This document shows positions 22,065 to 35,854 of a stretch of DNA of 64,000 bases, in pieces (position 1 is the stretch's first letter; each line of letters opens with the position of its first letter). The DNA comes from Cinclus cinclus. Taxonomy: Eukaryota > Chordata > Aves > Passeriformes > Cinclidae. Below the pieces are notes generated by a model. That model was not told where the DNA came from and searched no databases. It saw only the letters and a list, made by a program, of their open reading frames with translations. The stretch covers positions 196,001-260,000 of the forward strand of contig NW_026912141.1 of NCBI RefSeq assembly GCF_963662255.1, given 5' to 3'. Position numbers and translations under genes: made by a program.

Positions 22065-23443
22065 AAAGCCAGGATCAGCGAGACAGCGTGCTAGGCTCTG
22101 TTTCACAGCACCTTGGAGAACACGCCCTTGAAGAATGCCCTCTCTGTTCCGCAAAAGCTCTGCCACAGTGAAGGTGGAAGAAGCAGCCTGTGGCCACGGG
22201 CAGAGCTGGTCAACAGCTGCGCCTAACTTTCCCAAGCTGCGAGAGCATTCTCAGCCGAGTTCTGCTTTGACAGAGCTATTGCTGAACTTTTGCAGTCCCG
22301 GAGGCTGCTGAAACCAAGGCTGTGTTCTGCCTCTTCATTCTTGCCTTCCTGTGCTCCAGCGAGAAGTGAAGCTCTGGCACGGCATTCAGCTTTGCCGCCT
22401 CTCTGCACGGAAAGCACTAGACAGAACTAGTGTGCTTCGTGCATGCTCTCTCCTCGCTTTTATGGTCACTGCTCTGCTTTTTGCTTGGCAGCGTTCCAAG
22501 GCTCCACGGCATACCTCTTGCACAGCGAGAGGTGGCCGGCGAGGAATACTTGCTGGCTTAAGTCGTTCCATGCTCAAGGCATTCATCAGAGCAGCACAAT
22601 GCGGGAAAAGAGGGGGGAACATTGCAGGACAAATTTCTATGCTGGATCATGATTGTCTGCGAGACAGCTCTTCGCAGCGCGAGTATTTGGCCAGGCTGAA
22701 ATCAGCGCCACGGGAAGCCAATCTGACAAGCGGAGTGCAACGAGCGCGGCGATATGGGGCCACTTGGCAGGTGGCCGAAGAAAGATGGCTGCCCCGCGAA
22801 TGGGGTGCCAGAAGGCAAGTTTCAGCAGGGCGTTCCGGGCGAGCTTAATGTGTAGCCGCAGTTGTTCTAGGCGAGATTGTAGCCGAGAAGCTTTCCGTCT
22901 CCATTCACGAGACAAGAAAAGCAGAAAGCAATGGTCTAGAGGGTTGAGAAGAAAAGTGCTCGTAGCGAGCTCGTTGCGGCAGAAGCGAAAGCCAGGAGCA
23001 GCGTGCTCGCTGAGAGAAGTAGACGGCGCTTCGCCTCCTTGGGAAGGAAATCGCGTCTGGGCACGAACGGCAGCCAGCGAAGCTTCAGAACAGCAGGCTG
23101 TTCTGCTCAGCGTACGAGCCTGAAGTGAGTGGCAAGGGCTAAGGGGACAGTTCCAAGGCATCTAGCTTTCCTGCTAGCAATGCCATTTCTACCCTGCTGT
23201 GGAAAACATTGTCCTTTGCCCTTCTGCTCCGAGAGGCAGAGAGCACCTCGGCAGACGCAGTGCAGAGGGAAAGGACACAGTATCCGAGGGAGCGTGGCGC
23301 CGCTTAGGCGGGCAAAGCAGAAAGGTGCCGCCCGGCACTGGCTTTGACTCCCTGAGCTTCCTTGCTAGGACAGCAGCTGCCGAAAGCTGGCAACTAGGCT
23401 GCCAGAGTGCAGAATGTAGGCGGTCTAGCACGCCTGCTTGCCG
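22065..23443 (+). repeat. Satellite unit 17
   Basis: Haplotype TCT-TC-TAATG-GTAA-TTGTC plus 1363A. A tandem duplicate of unit 16 from position 84 onward; the first 83 bases differ (76 and 83), which places the exchange point near the unit start as drawn here. Confidence 0.97.
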
Positions 23444-24822
23444 AAAGCCAGGATCAGCGAGACAGCGTGCTAGGCTCTGTTTCACAGCACCTTGGAGAAC
23501 ACGCCCTTGAAGAATGCCCTCTCTGTTCCGCAAAAGCTCTGCCACAGTGAAGGTGGAAGAAGCAGCCTGTGGCCACGGGCAGAGCTGGTCAACAGCTGCG
23601 CCTAACTTTCCCAAGCTGCGAGAGCATTCTCAGCCGAGTTCTGCTTTGACAGAGCTATTGCTGAACTTTTGCAGCCCCGGAGGCTGCTGAAACCAAGGCT
23701 GTGTTCTGCCTCTTCATTCTTGCCTTCCTGTGCTCCAGCGAGAAGTGAAGCTCTGGCACGGCATTCAGCTTTGCCGCCTCTCTGCACGGAAAGCACTAGA
23801 CAGAACTAGTGTGCTTCGTGCATGCTCTCTCCTCGCTTTTATGGTCACTGCTCTGCTTTTTGCTTGGCAGCGTTCCAAGGGTCCACGGCATACCTCTTGC
23901 ACAGCGAGAGGTGGCCGGCGAGGAATACTTGCTGGCTTAAGTCGTTCCATGCTCAAGGCATTCATCAGAGCAGCACAATGCGGGAAAAGAGGGGGGAACA
24001 TTGCAGGACAAATTTCTATGCTGGATCATGATTGTCTGCGAGACAGCTCTCCGCAGCGCGAGTATTTGGCCAGGCTGCAATCAGCGCCACGGGAAGCCAA
24101 TCTGACAAGCGGAGTGCAACGAGCGCGGCGATATGGGGCCACTTGGCAGGTGGCCGAAGAAAGACGGCTGCCCCGCGAATGTGGTGCCAGAAGGCAAGTT
24201 TCAGCAGGGCGTTCCGGGCGAGCTTAATGTGTAGCCGCAGTTGTTCTAGGCGAGATTGTAGCCGAGAAGCTTTCCGTCTCCATTCACGAGACAAGAAAAG
24301 CAGAACGCAATGGTCTAGAGGGTTGAGAAGAAAAGTGCTCGTAGCGAGCTCGTTGCGGCAGAAGCGAAAGCCAGGAGCAGCGTGCTCGCTGCGAGAAGTA
24401 GACGGCGCTTCGCCTCCTTGGGAAGGAAATCGCGTCTGGGCACGAACGGCAGCCAGCGAAGCTTCAGAACAGCAGGCTGTTCTGCTCAGCGTACGAGCCT
24501 GAAGTGAGTGGCAAGGGCTAAGGGGACAGTTCCAAGGCATCTAGCTTTCCTGCTAGCAATGCCATTTCTACCCTGCTGTGGAAAACATTGTCCTTTGCCC
24601 TTCTGCTCCGAGAGGCAGAGAGCACCTCGGCAGACGCAGTGCAGAGGGAAAGGACACAGTATCCGAGGGAGCGTGGCGCCGCTTAGGCGGGCAAAGCAGA
24701 AAGGTGCCGCCCGGCACTGGCTTTGACTCCCTGAGCTTCCTTGCTAGGACAGCAGCTGCCGAAAGCTGGCAACTAGGCTGCCAGAGTGCAGAATGTAGGC
24801 GGTCTGGCACGCCTGCTTGCCG
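23444..24822 (+). repeat. Satellite unit 18
   Basis: Haplotype TCT-CG-CCACT-GTCC-TTGTC. After 438 it matches unit 6 and opens the second copy of the 12-unit-displaced block. Confidence 0.97.
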
Positions 24823-26201
24823 AAAGCCAGGATCAGCGAGACAGCGTGCTAGGCTCTGTTTCACAGCACCTTGGAGAACACGCCCTTGAAGAATGCCCTC
24901 TCTGTTCCGCAAAAGCTCTGCCACAGTGAAGGTGGAAGAAGCAGCCTGTGGCCACGGGCAGAGCTGGTCAACAGCTGCGCCTAACTTTCCCAAGCTGCGA
25001 GAGCATTCTCAGCCGAGTTCTGCTTTGACAGAGCTATTGCTGAACTTTTGCAGCCCCGGAGGCTGCTGAAACCAAGGCTGTGTTCTGCCTCTTCATTCTT
25101 GCCTTCCTGTGCTCCAGCGAGAAGTGAAGCTCTGGCACGGCATTCAGCTTTGCCGCCTCTCTGCACGGAAAGCACTAGACAGAACTAGTGTGCTTCGTGC
25201 ATGCTCTCTCCTCGCTTTTATGGTCACTGCTCTGCTTTTTGCTTGGCAGCGTTCCAAGGCTCCACGGCATACCTCTTGCACAGCGAGAGGTGGCCGGCGA
25301 GGAATACTTGCTGGCTTAAGTCGTTCCATGCTCAAGGCATTCATCAGAGCAGCACAATGCGGGAAAAGAGGGGGGAACATTGCAGGACAAATTTCTATGC
25401 TGGATCATGATTGTCTGCGAGACAGCTCTCCGCAGCGCGAGTATTTGGCCAGGCTGAAATCAGCGCCACGGGAAGCCAATCTGACAAGCGGAGTGCAACG
25501 AGCGCGGCGATATGGGGCCACTTGGCAGGTGGCCGAAGAAAGACGGCTGCCCCGCGAATGTGGTGCCAGAAGGCAAGTTTCAGCAGGGCGTTCCGGGCGA
25601 GCTTAATGTGTAGCCGCAGCTGTTCTAGGCGAGATTGTAGCCGAGAAGCTTTCCGTCTCCATTCACGAGACAAGAAAAGCAGAAAGCAATGGTCTAGAGG
25701 GTTGAGAAGAAAAGTGCTCGTAGCGAGCTCGTTGCGGCAGAAGCGAAAGCCAGGAGCAGCGTGCTCGCTGCGAGAAGTAGACGGCGCTTCGCCTCCTTGG
25801 GAAGGAAATCGCGTCTGGGCACGAACGGCAGCCAGCGAAGCTTCAGAACAGCAGGCTGTTCTGCTCAGCGTACGAGCCTGAAGTGAGTGGCAAGGGCTAA
25901 GGGGACAGTTCCAAGGCATCTAGCTTTCCTGCTAGCAATGCCATTTCTACCCTGCTGTGGAAAACATTGTCCTTTGCCCTTCTGCTCCGAGAGGCAGAGA
26001 GCACCTCGGCAGACGCAGTGCAGAGGGAAAGGACACAGTATCCGAGGGAGCGTGGCGCCGCTTAGGCGGGCAAAGCAGAAAGGTGCCGCCCGGCACTGGC
26101 TTTGACTCCCTGAGCTTCCTTGCTAGGACAGCAGCTGCCGAAAGCTGGCAACTAGGCTGCCAGAGTGCAGAATGTAGGCGGTCTGGCACGCCTGCTTGCC
26201 G
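24823..26201 (+). repeat. Satellite unit 19
   Basis: Haplotype TCT-CC-CAACT-GCAC-TTGTC, counterpart of unit 7. Confidence 0.97.
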
Positions 26202-27580
26202 AAAGCCAGGATCAGCGAGACAGCGTGCTAGGCTCTGTTTCACAGCACCTTGGAGAACACGCCCTTGAAGAATGCCCTCTCTGTTCCGCAAAAGCTCTGC
26301 CACAGTGAAGGTGGAAGAAGCAGCCTGTGGCCACGGGCAGAGCTGGTCAACAGCTGCGCCTAACTTTCCCAAGCTGCGAGAGCATTCTCAGCCGAGTTCT
26401 GCTTTGACAGAGCTATTGCTGAACTTTTGCAGTCCCGGAGGCTGCTGAAACCAAGGCTGTGTTCTGCCTCTTCATTCTTGCCTTCCTGTGCTCCAGCGAG
26501 AAGTGAAGCTCTGGCACGGCATTCAGCTTTGCCGCCTCTCTGCACGGAAAGCACTAGACAGAACTAGTGTGCTTCGTGCATGCTCTCTCCTCGCTTTTAT
26601 GGTCACTGCTCTGCTTTTTGCTTGGCAGCGTTCCAAGGCTCCACGGCATACCTCTTGCACAGCGAGAGGTGGCCGGCGAGGAATACTTGCTGGCTTAAGT
26701 CGTTCCATGCTCAAGGCATTCATCAGAGCAGCACAATGCGGGAAAAGAGGGGGGAACATTGCAGGACAAATTTCTATGCTGGATCATGATTGTCTGCGAG
26801 ACAGCTCTCCGCAGCGCGAGTATTTGGCCAGGCTGCAATCAGCGCCACGGGAAGCCAATCTGACAAGCGGAGTGCAACGAGCGCGGCGATATGGGGCCAC
26901 TTGGCAGGTGGCCGAAGAAAGACGGCTGCCCCGCGAATGTGGTGCCAGAAGGCAAGTTTCAGCAGGGCGTTCCGGGCGAGCTTAATGTGTAGCCGCAGTT
27001 GTTCTAGGCGAGATTGTAGCCGAGAAGCTTTCCGTCTCCATTCACGAGACAAGAAAAGCAGAACGCAATGGTCTAGAGGGTTGAGAAGAAAAGTGCTCGT
27101 AGCGAGCTCGTTGCGGCAGAAGCGAAAGCCAGGAGCAGCGTGCTCGCTGCGAGAAGTAGACGGCGCTTCGCCTCCTTGGGAAGGAAATCGCGTCTGGGCA
27201 CGAACGGCAGCCAGCGAAGCTTCAGAACAGCAGGCTGTTCTGCTCAGCGTACGAGCCTGAAGTGAGTGGCAAGGGCTAAGGGGACAGTTCCAAGGCATCT
27301 AGCTTTCCTGCTAGCAATGCCATTTCTACCCTGCCGTGGAAAACATTGTCCTTTGCCCTTCTGCTCCGAGAGGCACAGAGCACCTCGGCAGACGCAGTGC
27401 AGAGGGAAAGGACACAGTATCCGAGGGAGCGTGGCGCCGCTTAGGCGGGCAAAGCAGAAAGGTGCCGCCCGGCACTGGCTTTGACTCCCTGAGCTTCCTT
27501 GCTAGGACAGCAGCTGCCGAAAGCTGGCAACTAGGCTGCCAGAGTGCAGAATGTAGGCGGTCTGGCACGCCTGCTTGCCG
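26202..27580 (+). repeat. Satellite unit 20
   Basis: Haplotype TCT-TC-CCACT-GTCC-TCCTC, counterpart of unit 8. Confidence 0.97.
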
Positions 27581-28959
27581 AAAGCCAGGATCAGCGAGAC
27601 AGCGTGCTAGGCTCTGTTGCACAGCACCTTGGAGAACACGCCCTTGAAGAATGCCCTCTCTGTTCCGCAAAAGCTCTGCCACAGTGAAGGTGGAAGAAGC
27701 AGCCTGTGGCCACGGGCAGAGCTGGTCAACAGCTGCGCCTAACTTTCCCAAGCTGCGAGAGCATTCTCAGCCGAGTTCTGCTTTGACAGAGCTATTGCTG
27801 AACTTTTGCAGCCCCGGAGGCTGCTGAAACCAAGGCTGTGTTCTGCCTCTTCATTCTTGCCTTCCTGTGCTCCAGCGAGAAGTGAAGCTCTGGCACGGCA
27901 TTCAGCTTTGCCGCCTCTCTGCACGGAAAGCACTAGACAGAACTAGTGTGCTTCGTGCATGCTCTCTCCTCGCTTTTATGGTCACTGCTCTGCTTTTTGC
28001 TTGGCAGCGTTCCAAGGCTCCACGGCATACCTCTTGCACAGCGAGAGGTGGCCGGCGAGGAATACTTGCTGGCTTAAGTCGTTCCATGCTCAAGGCATTC
28101 ATCAGAGCAGCACAATGCGGGAAAAGAGGGGGGAACATTGCAGGACAAATTTCTATGCTGGATCATGATTGTCTGCGAGACAGCTCTCCGCAGCGCGAGT
28201 ATTTGGCCAGGCTGAAATCAGCGCCACGGGATGCCAATCTGACAAGCGGAGTGCAACGAGCGCGGCGATATGGGGCCACTTGGCAGGTGGCCGAAGAAAG
28301 ATGGCTGCCCCGCGAATGTGGTGCCAGAAGGCAAGTTTCAGCAGGGCGTTCCGGGCGAGCTTAATGTGTAGCCGCAGTTGTTCTAGGCGAGATTGTAGCC
28401 GAGAAGCTTTCCGTCTCCATTCACGAGACAAGAAAAGCAGAACGCAATGGTCTAGAGGGTTGAGAAGAAAAGTGCTCGTAGCGAGCTCGTTGCGGCAGAA
28501 GCGAAAGCCAGGAGCAGCGTGCTCGCTGCGAGAAGTAGACGGCGCTTCGCCTCCTTGGGAAGGAAATCGCGTCTGGGCACGAACGGCAGCCAGCGAAGCT
28601 TCAGAACAGCAGGCTGTTCTGCTCAGCGTACGAGCCTGAAGTGAGTGGCAAGGGCTAAGGGGACAGTTCCAAGGCATCTAGCTTTCCTGCTAGCAATGCC
28701 ATTTCTACCCTGCTGTGGAAAACATTGTCCTTTGCCCTTCTGCTCCGAGAGGCACAGAGCACCTCGGCAGACGCAGTGCAGAGGGAAAGGACACAGTATC
28801 CGAGGGAGCGTGGCGCTGCTTAGGCGGGCAAAGCAGAAAGGTGCCGCCCGGCACTGGCTTTGACTCCCTGAGCTTCCTTGCTAGGACAGCAGCTGCCGAA
28901 AGCTGGCAACTAGGCTGCCAGAGTGCAGAATGTAGGCGGTCTGGCACGCCTGCTTGCCG
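27581..28959 (+). repeat. Satellite unit 21
   Basis: Haplotype GCT-CC-CATTT-GTCC-TTCTT, counterpart of unit 9. Confidence 0.97.
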
Positions 28960-30338
28960 AAAGCCAGGATCAGCGAGACAGCGTGCTAGGCTCTGTTTCA
29001 CAGCACCTTGGAGAACACGCCCTTGAAGAATGCCGTCTCTGTTCCGCAAAAGCTCTGCCACAGTGAAGGTGGAAGAAGCAGCCTGTGGCCACGGGCAGAG
29101 CTGGTCAACAGCTGCGCCTAACTTTCCCAAGCTGCGAGAGCATTCTCAGCCGAGTTCTGCTTTGACAGAGCTATTGCTGAACTTTTGCAGTCCCGGAGGC
29201 TGCTGAAACCAAGGCTGTGTTCTGCCTCTTCATTCTTGCCTTCCTGTGCTCCAGCGAGAAGTGAAGCTCTGGCACGGCATTCAGCTTTGCCGCCTCTCTG
29301 CACGGAAAGCACTAGACAGAACTAGTGTGCTTCGTGCATGCTCTCTCCTCGCTTTTATGGTCACTGCTCTGCTTTTTGCTTGGCAGCGTTCCAAGGCTCC
29401 ACGGCATACCTCTTGCACAGCGAGAGGTGGCCGGCGAGGAATACTTGCTGGCTTAAGTCGTTCCATGCTCAAGGCATTCATCAGAGCAGCACAATGCGGG
29501 AAAAGAGGGGGGAACATTGCAGGACAAATTTCTATGCTGGATCATGATTGTCTGCGAGACAGCTCTTCGCAGCGCGAGTATTTGGCCAGGCTGAAATCAG
29601 CGCCACGGGAAGCCAATCTGACAAGCGGAGTGCAACGAGCGCGGCGATATGGGGCCACTTGGCAGGTGGCCGAAGAAAGATGGCTGCCCCGCGAATGGGG
29701 TGCCAGAAGGCAAGTTTCAGCAGGGCGTTCCGGGCGAGCTTAATGTGTAGCCGCAGTTGTTCTAGGCGAGATTGTAGCCGAGAAGCTTTCCGTCTCCATT
29801 CACGAGACAAGAAAAGCAGAAAGCAATGGTCTAGAGGGTTGAGAAGAAAAGTGCTCGTAGCGAGCTCGTTGCGGCAGAAGCGAAAGCCAGGAGCAGCGTG
29901 CTCGCTGAGAGAAGTAGACGGCGCTTCGCCTCCTTGGGAAGGAAATCGCGTCTGGGCACGAACGGCAGCCAGCGAAGCTTCAGAACAGCAGGCTGTTCTG
30001 CTCAGCGTACGAGCCTGAAGTGAGTGGCAAGGGCTAAGGGGACAGTTCCAAGGCATCTAGCTTTCCTGCTAGCAATGCCATTTCTACCCTGCTGTGGAAA
30101 ACATTGTCCTTTGCCCTTCTGCTCCGAGAGGCAGAGAGCACCTCGGCAGACGCAGTGCAGAGGGAAAGGACACAGTATCCGAGGGAGCGTGGCGCCGCTT
30201 AGGCGGGCAAAGCAGAAAGGTGCCGCCCGGCACTGGCTTTGACTCCCTGAGCTTCCTTGCTAGGACAGCAGCTGCCGAAAGCTGGCAACTAGGCTGCCAG
30301 AGTGCAGAATGTAGGCGGTCTGGCACGCCTGCTTGCCG
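28960..30338 (+). repeat. Satellite unit 22
   Basis: Haplotype TGT-TC-TAATG-GTAA-TTGTC, the same as unit 24 and, without 1363A, the same as units 16 and 17 after position 83. Its left end is still compatible with unit 10. Confidence 0.97.
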
Positions 30339-31717
30339 AAAGCCAGGATCAGCGAGACAGCGTGCTAGGCTCTGTTTCACAGCACCTTGGAGAACACGCC
30401 CTTGAAGAATGCCGTCTCTGTTCCGCAAAAGCTCTGCCACAGTGAAGGTGGAAGAAGCAGCCTGTGGCCACGGGCAGAGCTGGTCAACAGCTGCGCCTAA
30501 CTTTCCCAAGCTGCGAGAGCATTCTCAGCCGAGTTCTGCTTTGACAGAGCTATTGCTGAACTTTTGCAGTCCCGGAGGCTGCTGAAACCAAGGCTGTGTT
30601 CTGCCTCTTCATTCTTGCCTTCCTGTGCTCCAGCGAGAAGTGAAGCTCTGGCACGGCATTCAGCTTTGCCGCCTCTCTGCACGGAAAGCACTAGACAGAA
30701 CTAGTGTGCTTCGTGCATGCTCTCTCCTCGCTTTTATGGTCACTGCTCTGCTTTTTGCTTGGCAGCGTTCCAAGGCTCCACGGCATACCTCTTGCACAGC
30801 GAGAGGTGGCCGGCGAGGAATACTTGCTGGCTTAAGTCGTTCCATGCTCAAGGCATTCATCAGAGCAGCACAATGCGGGAAAAGAGGGGGGAACATTGCA
30901 GGACAAATTTCTATGCTGGATCATGATTGTCTGCGAGACAGCTCTTCGCAGCGCGAGTATTTGGCCAGGCTGAAATCAGCGCCACGGGAAGCCAATCTGA
31001 CAAGCGGAGTGCAACGAGCGCGGCGATATGGGGCCACTTGGCAGGTGGCCGAAGAAAGATGGCTGCCCCGCGAATGGGGTGCCAGAAGGCAAGTTTCAGC
31101 AGGGCGTTCCGGGCGAGCTTAATGTGTAGCCGCAGTTGTTCTAGGCGAGATTGTAGCCGAGAAGCTTTCCGTCTCCATTCACGAGACAAGAAAAGCAGAA
31201 CGCAATGGTCTAGAGGGTTGAGAAGAAAAGTGCTCGTAGCGAGCTCGTTGCGGCAGAAGCGAAAGCCAGGAGCAGCGTGCTCGCTGCGAGAAGTAGACGG
31301 CGCTTCGCCTCCTTGGGAAGGAAATCGCGTCTGGGCACGAACGGCAGCCAGCGAAGCTTCAGAACAGCAGGCTGTTCTGCTCAGCGTACGAGCCTGAAGT
31401 GAGTGGCAAGGGCTAAGGGGACAGTTCCAAGGCATCTAGCTTTCCTGCTAGCAATGCCATTTCTACCCTGCTGTGGAAAACATTGTCCTTTGCCCTTCTG
31501 CTCCGAGAGGCACAGAGCACCTCGGCAGACGCAGTGCAGAGGGAAAGGACACAGTATCCGAGGGAGCGTGGCGCTGCTTAGGCGGGCAAAGCAGAAAGGT
31601 GCCGCCCGGCACTGGCTTTGACTCCCTGAGCTTCCTTGCTAGGACAGCAGCTGCCGAAAGCTGGCAACTAGGCTGCCAGAGTGCAGAATGTAGGCGGTCT
31701 GGCACGCCTGCTTGCCG
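30339..31717 (+). repeat. Satellite unit 23
   Basis: Haplotype TGT-TC-TAATG-GTCC-TTCTT, identical at scored sites to unit 26, three units on. It combines the unit-1-like left and centre with the 1175C/1237T right end of units 9 and 21. Confidence 0.97.
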
Positions 31718-33096
31718 AAAGCCAGGATCAGCGAGACAGCGTGCTAGGCTCTGTTTCACAGCACCTTGGAGAACACGCCCTTGAAGAATGCCGTCTCTGT
31801 TCCGCAAAAGCTCTGCCACAGTGAAGGTGGAAGAAGCAGCCTGTGGCCACGGGCAGAGCTGGTCAACAGCTGCGCCTAACTTTCCCAAGCTGCGAGAGCA
31901 TTCTCAGCCGAGTTCTGCTTTGACAGAGCTATTGCTGAACTTTTGCAGTCCCGGAGGCTGCTGAAACCAAGGCTGTGTTCTGCCTCTTCATTCTTGCCTT
32001 CCTGTGCTCCAGCGAGAAGTGAAGCTCTGGCACGGCATTCAGCTTTGCCGCCTCTCTGCACGGAAAGCACTAGACAGAACTAGTGTGCTTCGTGCATGCT
32101 CTCTCCTCGCTTTTATGGTCACTGCTCTGCTTTTTGCTTGGCAGCGTTCCAAGGCTCCACGGCATACCTCTTGCACAGCGAGAGGTGGCCGGCGAGGAAT
32201 ACTTGCTGGCTTAAGTCGTTCCATGCTCAAGGCATTCATCAGAGCAGCACAATGCGGGAAAAGAGGGGGGAACATTGCAGGACAAATTTCTATGCTGGAT
32301 CATGATTGTCTGCGAGACAGCTCTTCGCAGCGCGAGTATTTGGCCAGGCTGAAATCAGCGCCACGGGAAGCCAATCTGACAAGCGGAGTGCAACGAGCGC
32401 GGCGATATGGGGCCACTTGGCAGGTGGCCGAAGAAAGATGGCTGCCCCGCGAATGGGGTGCCAGAAGGCAAGTTTCAGCAGGGCGTTCCGGGCGAGCTTA
32501 ATGTGTAGCCGCAGTTGTTCTAGGCGAGATTGTAGCCGAGAAGCTTTCCGTCTCCATTCACGAGACAAGAAAAGCAGAAAGCAATGGTCTAGAGGGTTGA
32601 GAAGAAAAGTGCTCGTAGCGAGCTCGTTGCGGCAGAAGCGAAAGCCAGGAGCAGCGTGCTCGCTGAGAGAAGTAGACGGCGCTTCGCCTCCTTGGGAAGG
32701 AAATCGCGTCTGGGCACGAACGGCAGCCAGCGAAGCTTCAGAACAGCAGGCTGTTCTGCTCAGCGTACGAGCCTGAAGTGAGTGGCAAGGGCTAAGGGGA
32801 CAGTTCCAAGGCATCTAGCTTTCCTGCTAGCAATGCCATTTCTACCCTGCTGTGGAAAACATTGTCCTTTGCCCTTCTGCTCCGAGAGGCAGAGAGCACC
32901 TCGGCAGACGCAGTGCAGAGGGAAAGGACACAGTATCCGAGGGAGCGTGGCGCCGCTTAGGCGGGCAAAGCAGAAAGGTGCCGCCCGGCACTGGCTTTGA
33001 CTCCCTGAGCTTCCTTGCTAGGACAGCAGCTGCCGAAAGCTGGCAACTAGGCTGCCAGAGTGCAGAATGTAGGCGGTCTGGCACGCCTGCTTGCCG
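31718..33096 (+). repeat. Satellite unit 24
   Basis: Haplotype TGT-TC-TAATG-GTAA-TTGTC, identical at scored sites to unit 22, two units back. Confidence 0.97.
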
Positions 33097-34475
33097 AAAG
33101 CCAGGATCAGCGAGACAGCGTGCTAGGCTCTGTTTCACAGCACCTTGGAGAACACGCCCTTGAAGAATGCCGTCTCTGTTCCGCAAAAGCTCTGCCACAG
33201 TGAAGGTGGAAGAAGCAGCCTGTGGCCACGGGCAGAGCTGGTCAACAGCTGCGCCTAACTTTCCCAAGCTGCGAGAGCATTCTCAGCCGAGTTCTGCTTT
33301 GACAGAGCTATTGCTGAACTTTTGCAGTCCCGGAGGCTGCTGAAACCAAGGCTGTGTTCTGCCTCTTCATTCTTGCCTTCCTGTGCTCCAGCGAGAAGTG
33401 AAGCTCTGGCACGGCATTCAGCTTTGCCGCCTCTCTGCACGGAAAGCACTAGACAGAACTAGTGTGCTTCGTGCATGCTCTCTCCTCGCTTTTATGGTCA
33501 CTGCTCTGCTTTTTGCTTGGCAGCGTTCCAAGGCTCCACGGCATACCTCTTGCACAGCGAGAGGTGGCCGGCGAGGAATACTTGCTGGCTTAAGTCGTTC
33601 CATGCTCAAGGCATTCATCAGAGCAGCACAATGCGGGAAAAGAGGGGGGAACATTGCAGGACAAATTTCTATGCTGGATCATGATTGTCTGCGAGACAGC
33701 TCTTCGCAGCGCGAGTATTTGGCCAGGCTGAAATCAGCGCCACGGGAAGCCAATCTGACAAGCGGAGTGCAACGAGCGCGGCGATATGGGGCCACTTGGC
33801 AGGTGGCCGAAGAAAGATGGCTGCCCCGCGAATGGGGTGCCAGAAGGCAAGTTTCAGCAGGGCGTTCCGGGCGAGCTTAATGTGTAGCCGCAGTTGTTCT
33901 AGGCGAGATTGTAGCCGAGAAGCTTTCCGTCTCCATTCACGAGACAAGAAAAGCAGAAAGCAATGGTCTAGAGGGTTGAGAAGAAAAGTGCTCGTAGCGA
34001 GCTCGTTGCGGCAGAAGCGAAAGCCAGGAGCAGCGTGCTCGCTGCGAGAAGTAGACGGCGCTTCGCCTCCTTGGGAAGGAAATCGCGTCTGGGCACGAAC
34101 GGCAGCCAGCGAAGCTTCAGAACAGCAGGCTGTTCTGCTCAGCGTACGAGCCTGAAGTGAGTGGCAAGGGCTAAGGGGACAGTTCCAAGGCATCTAGCTT
34201 TCCTGCTAGCAATGCCATTTCTACCCTGCTGTGGAAAACATTGTCCTTTGCCCTTCTGCTCCGAGAGGCAGAGAGCACCTCGGCAGACGCAGTGCAGAGG
34301 GAAAGGACACAGTATCCGAGGGAGCGTGGCGCCGCTTAGGCGGGCAAAGCAGAAAGGTGCCGCCCGGCACTGGCTTTGACTCCCTGAGCTTCCTTGCTAG
34401 GACAGCAGCTGCCGAAAGCTGGCAACTAGGCTGCCAGAGTGCAGAATGTAGGCGGTCTGGCACGCCTGCTTGCCG
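33097..34475 (+). repeat. Satellite unit 25
   Basis: Haplotype TGT-TC-TAATG-GTAC-TTGTC, the same as units 28 and 33. It differs from unit 1 only at 863. Confidence 0.97.
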
Positions 34476-35854
34476 AAAGCCAGGATCAGCGAGACAGCGT
34501 GCTAGGCTCTGTTTCACAGCACCTTGGAGAACACGCCCTTGAAGAATGCCGTCTCTGTTCCGCAAAAGCTCTGCCACAGTGAAGGTGGAAGAAGCAGCCT
34601 GTGGCCACGGGCAGAGCTGGTCAACAGCTGCGCCTAACTTTCCCAAGCTGCGAGAGCATTCTCAGCCGAGTTCTGCTTTGACAGAGCTATTGCTGAACTT
34701 TTGCAGTCCCGGAGGCTGCTGAAACCAAGGCTGTGTTCTGCCTCTTCATTCTTGCCTTCCTGTGCTCCAGCGAGAAGTGAAGCTCTGGCACGGCATTCAG
34801 CTTTGCCGCCTCTCTGCACGGAAAGCACTAGACAGAACTAGTGTGCTTCGTGCATGCTCTCTCCTCGCTTTTATGGTCACTGCTCTGCTTTTTGCTTGGC
34901 AGCGTTCCAAGGCTCCACGGCATACCTCTTGCACAGCGAGAGGTGGCCGGCGAGGAATACTTGCTGGCTTAAGTCGTTCCATGCTCAAGGCATTCATCAG
35001 AGCAGCACAATGCGGGAAAAGAGGGGGGAACATTGCAGGACAAATTTCTATGCTGGATCATGATTGTCTGCGAGACAGCTCTTCGCAGCGCGAGTATTTG
35101 GCCAGGCTGAAATCAGCGCCACGGGAAGCCAATCTGACAAGCGGAGTGCAACGAGCGCGGCGATATGGGGCCACTTGGCAGGTGGCCGAAGAAAGATGGC
35201 TGCCCCGCGAATGGGGTGCCAGAAGGCAAGTTTCAGCAGGGCGTTCCGGGCGAGCTTAATGTGTAGCCGCAGTTGTTCTAGGCGAGATTGTAGCCGAGAA
35301 GCTTTCCGTCTCCATTCACGAGACAAGAAAAGCAGAACGCAATGGTCTAGAGGGTTGAGAAGAAAAGTGCTCGTAGCGAGCTCGTTGCGGCAGAAGCGAA
35401 AGCCAGGAGCAGCGTGCTCGCTGCGAGAAGTAGACGGCGCTTCGCCTCCTTGGGAAGGAAATCGCGTCTGGGCACGAACGGCAGCCAGCGAAGCTTCAGA
35501 ACAGCAGGCTGTTCTGCTCAGCGTACGAGCCTGAAGTGAGTGGCAAGGGCTAAGGGGACAGTTCCAAGGCATCTAGCTTTCCTGCTAGCAATGCCATTTC
35601 TACCCTGCTGTGGAAAACATTGTCCTTTGCCCTTCTGCTCCGAGAGGCACAGAGCACCTCGGCAGACGCAGTGCAGAGGGAAAGGACACAGTATCCGAGG
35701 GAGCGTGGCGCTGCTTAGGCGGGCAAAGCAGAAAGGTGCCGCCCGGCACTGGCTTTGACTCCCTGAGCTTCCTTGCTAGGACAGCAGCTGCCGAAAGCTG
35801 GCAACTAGGCTGCCAGAGTGCAGAATGTAGGCGGTCTGGCACGCCTGCTTGCCG
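34476..35854 (+). repeat. Satellite unit 26
   Basis: Haplotype TGT-TC-TAATG-GTCC-TTCTT, twin of unit 23. Confidence 0.97.
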
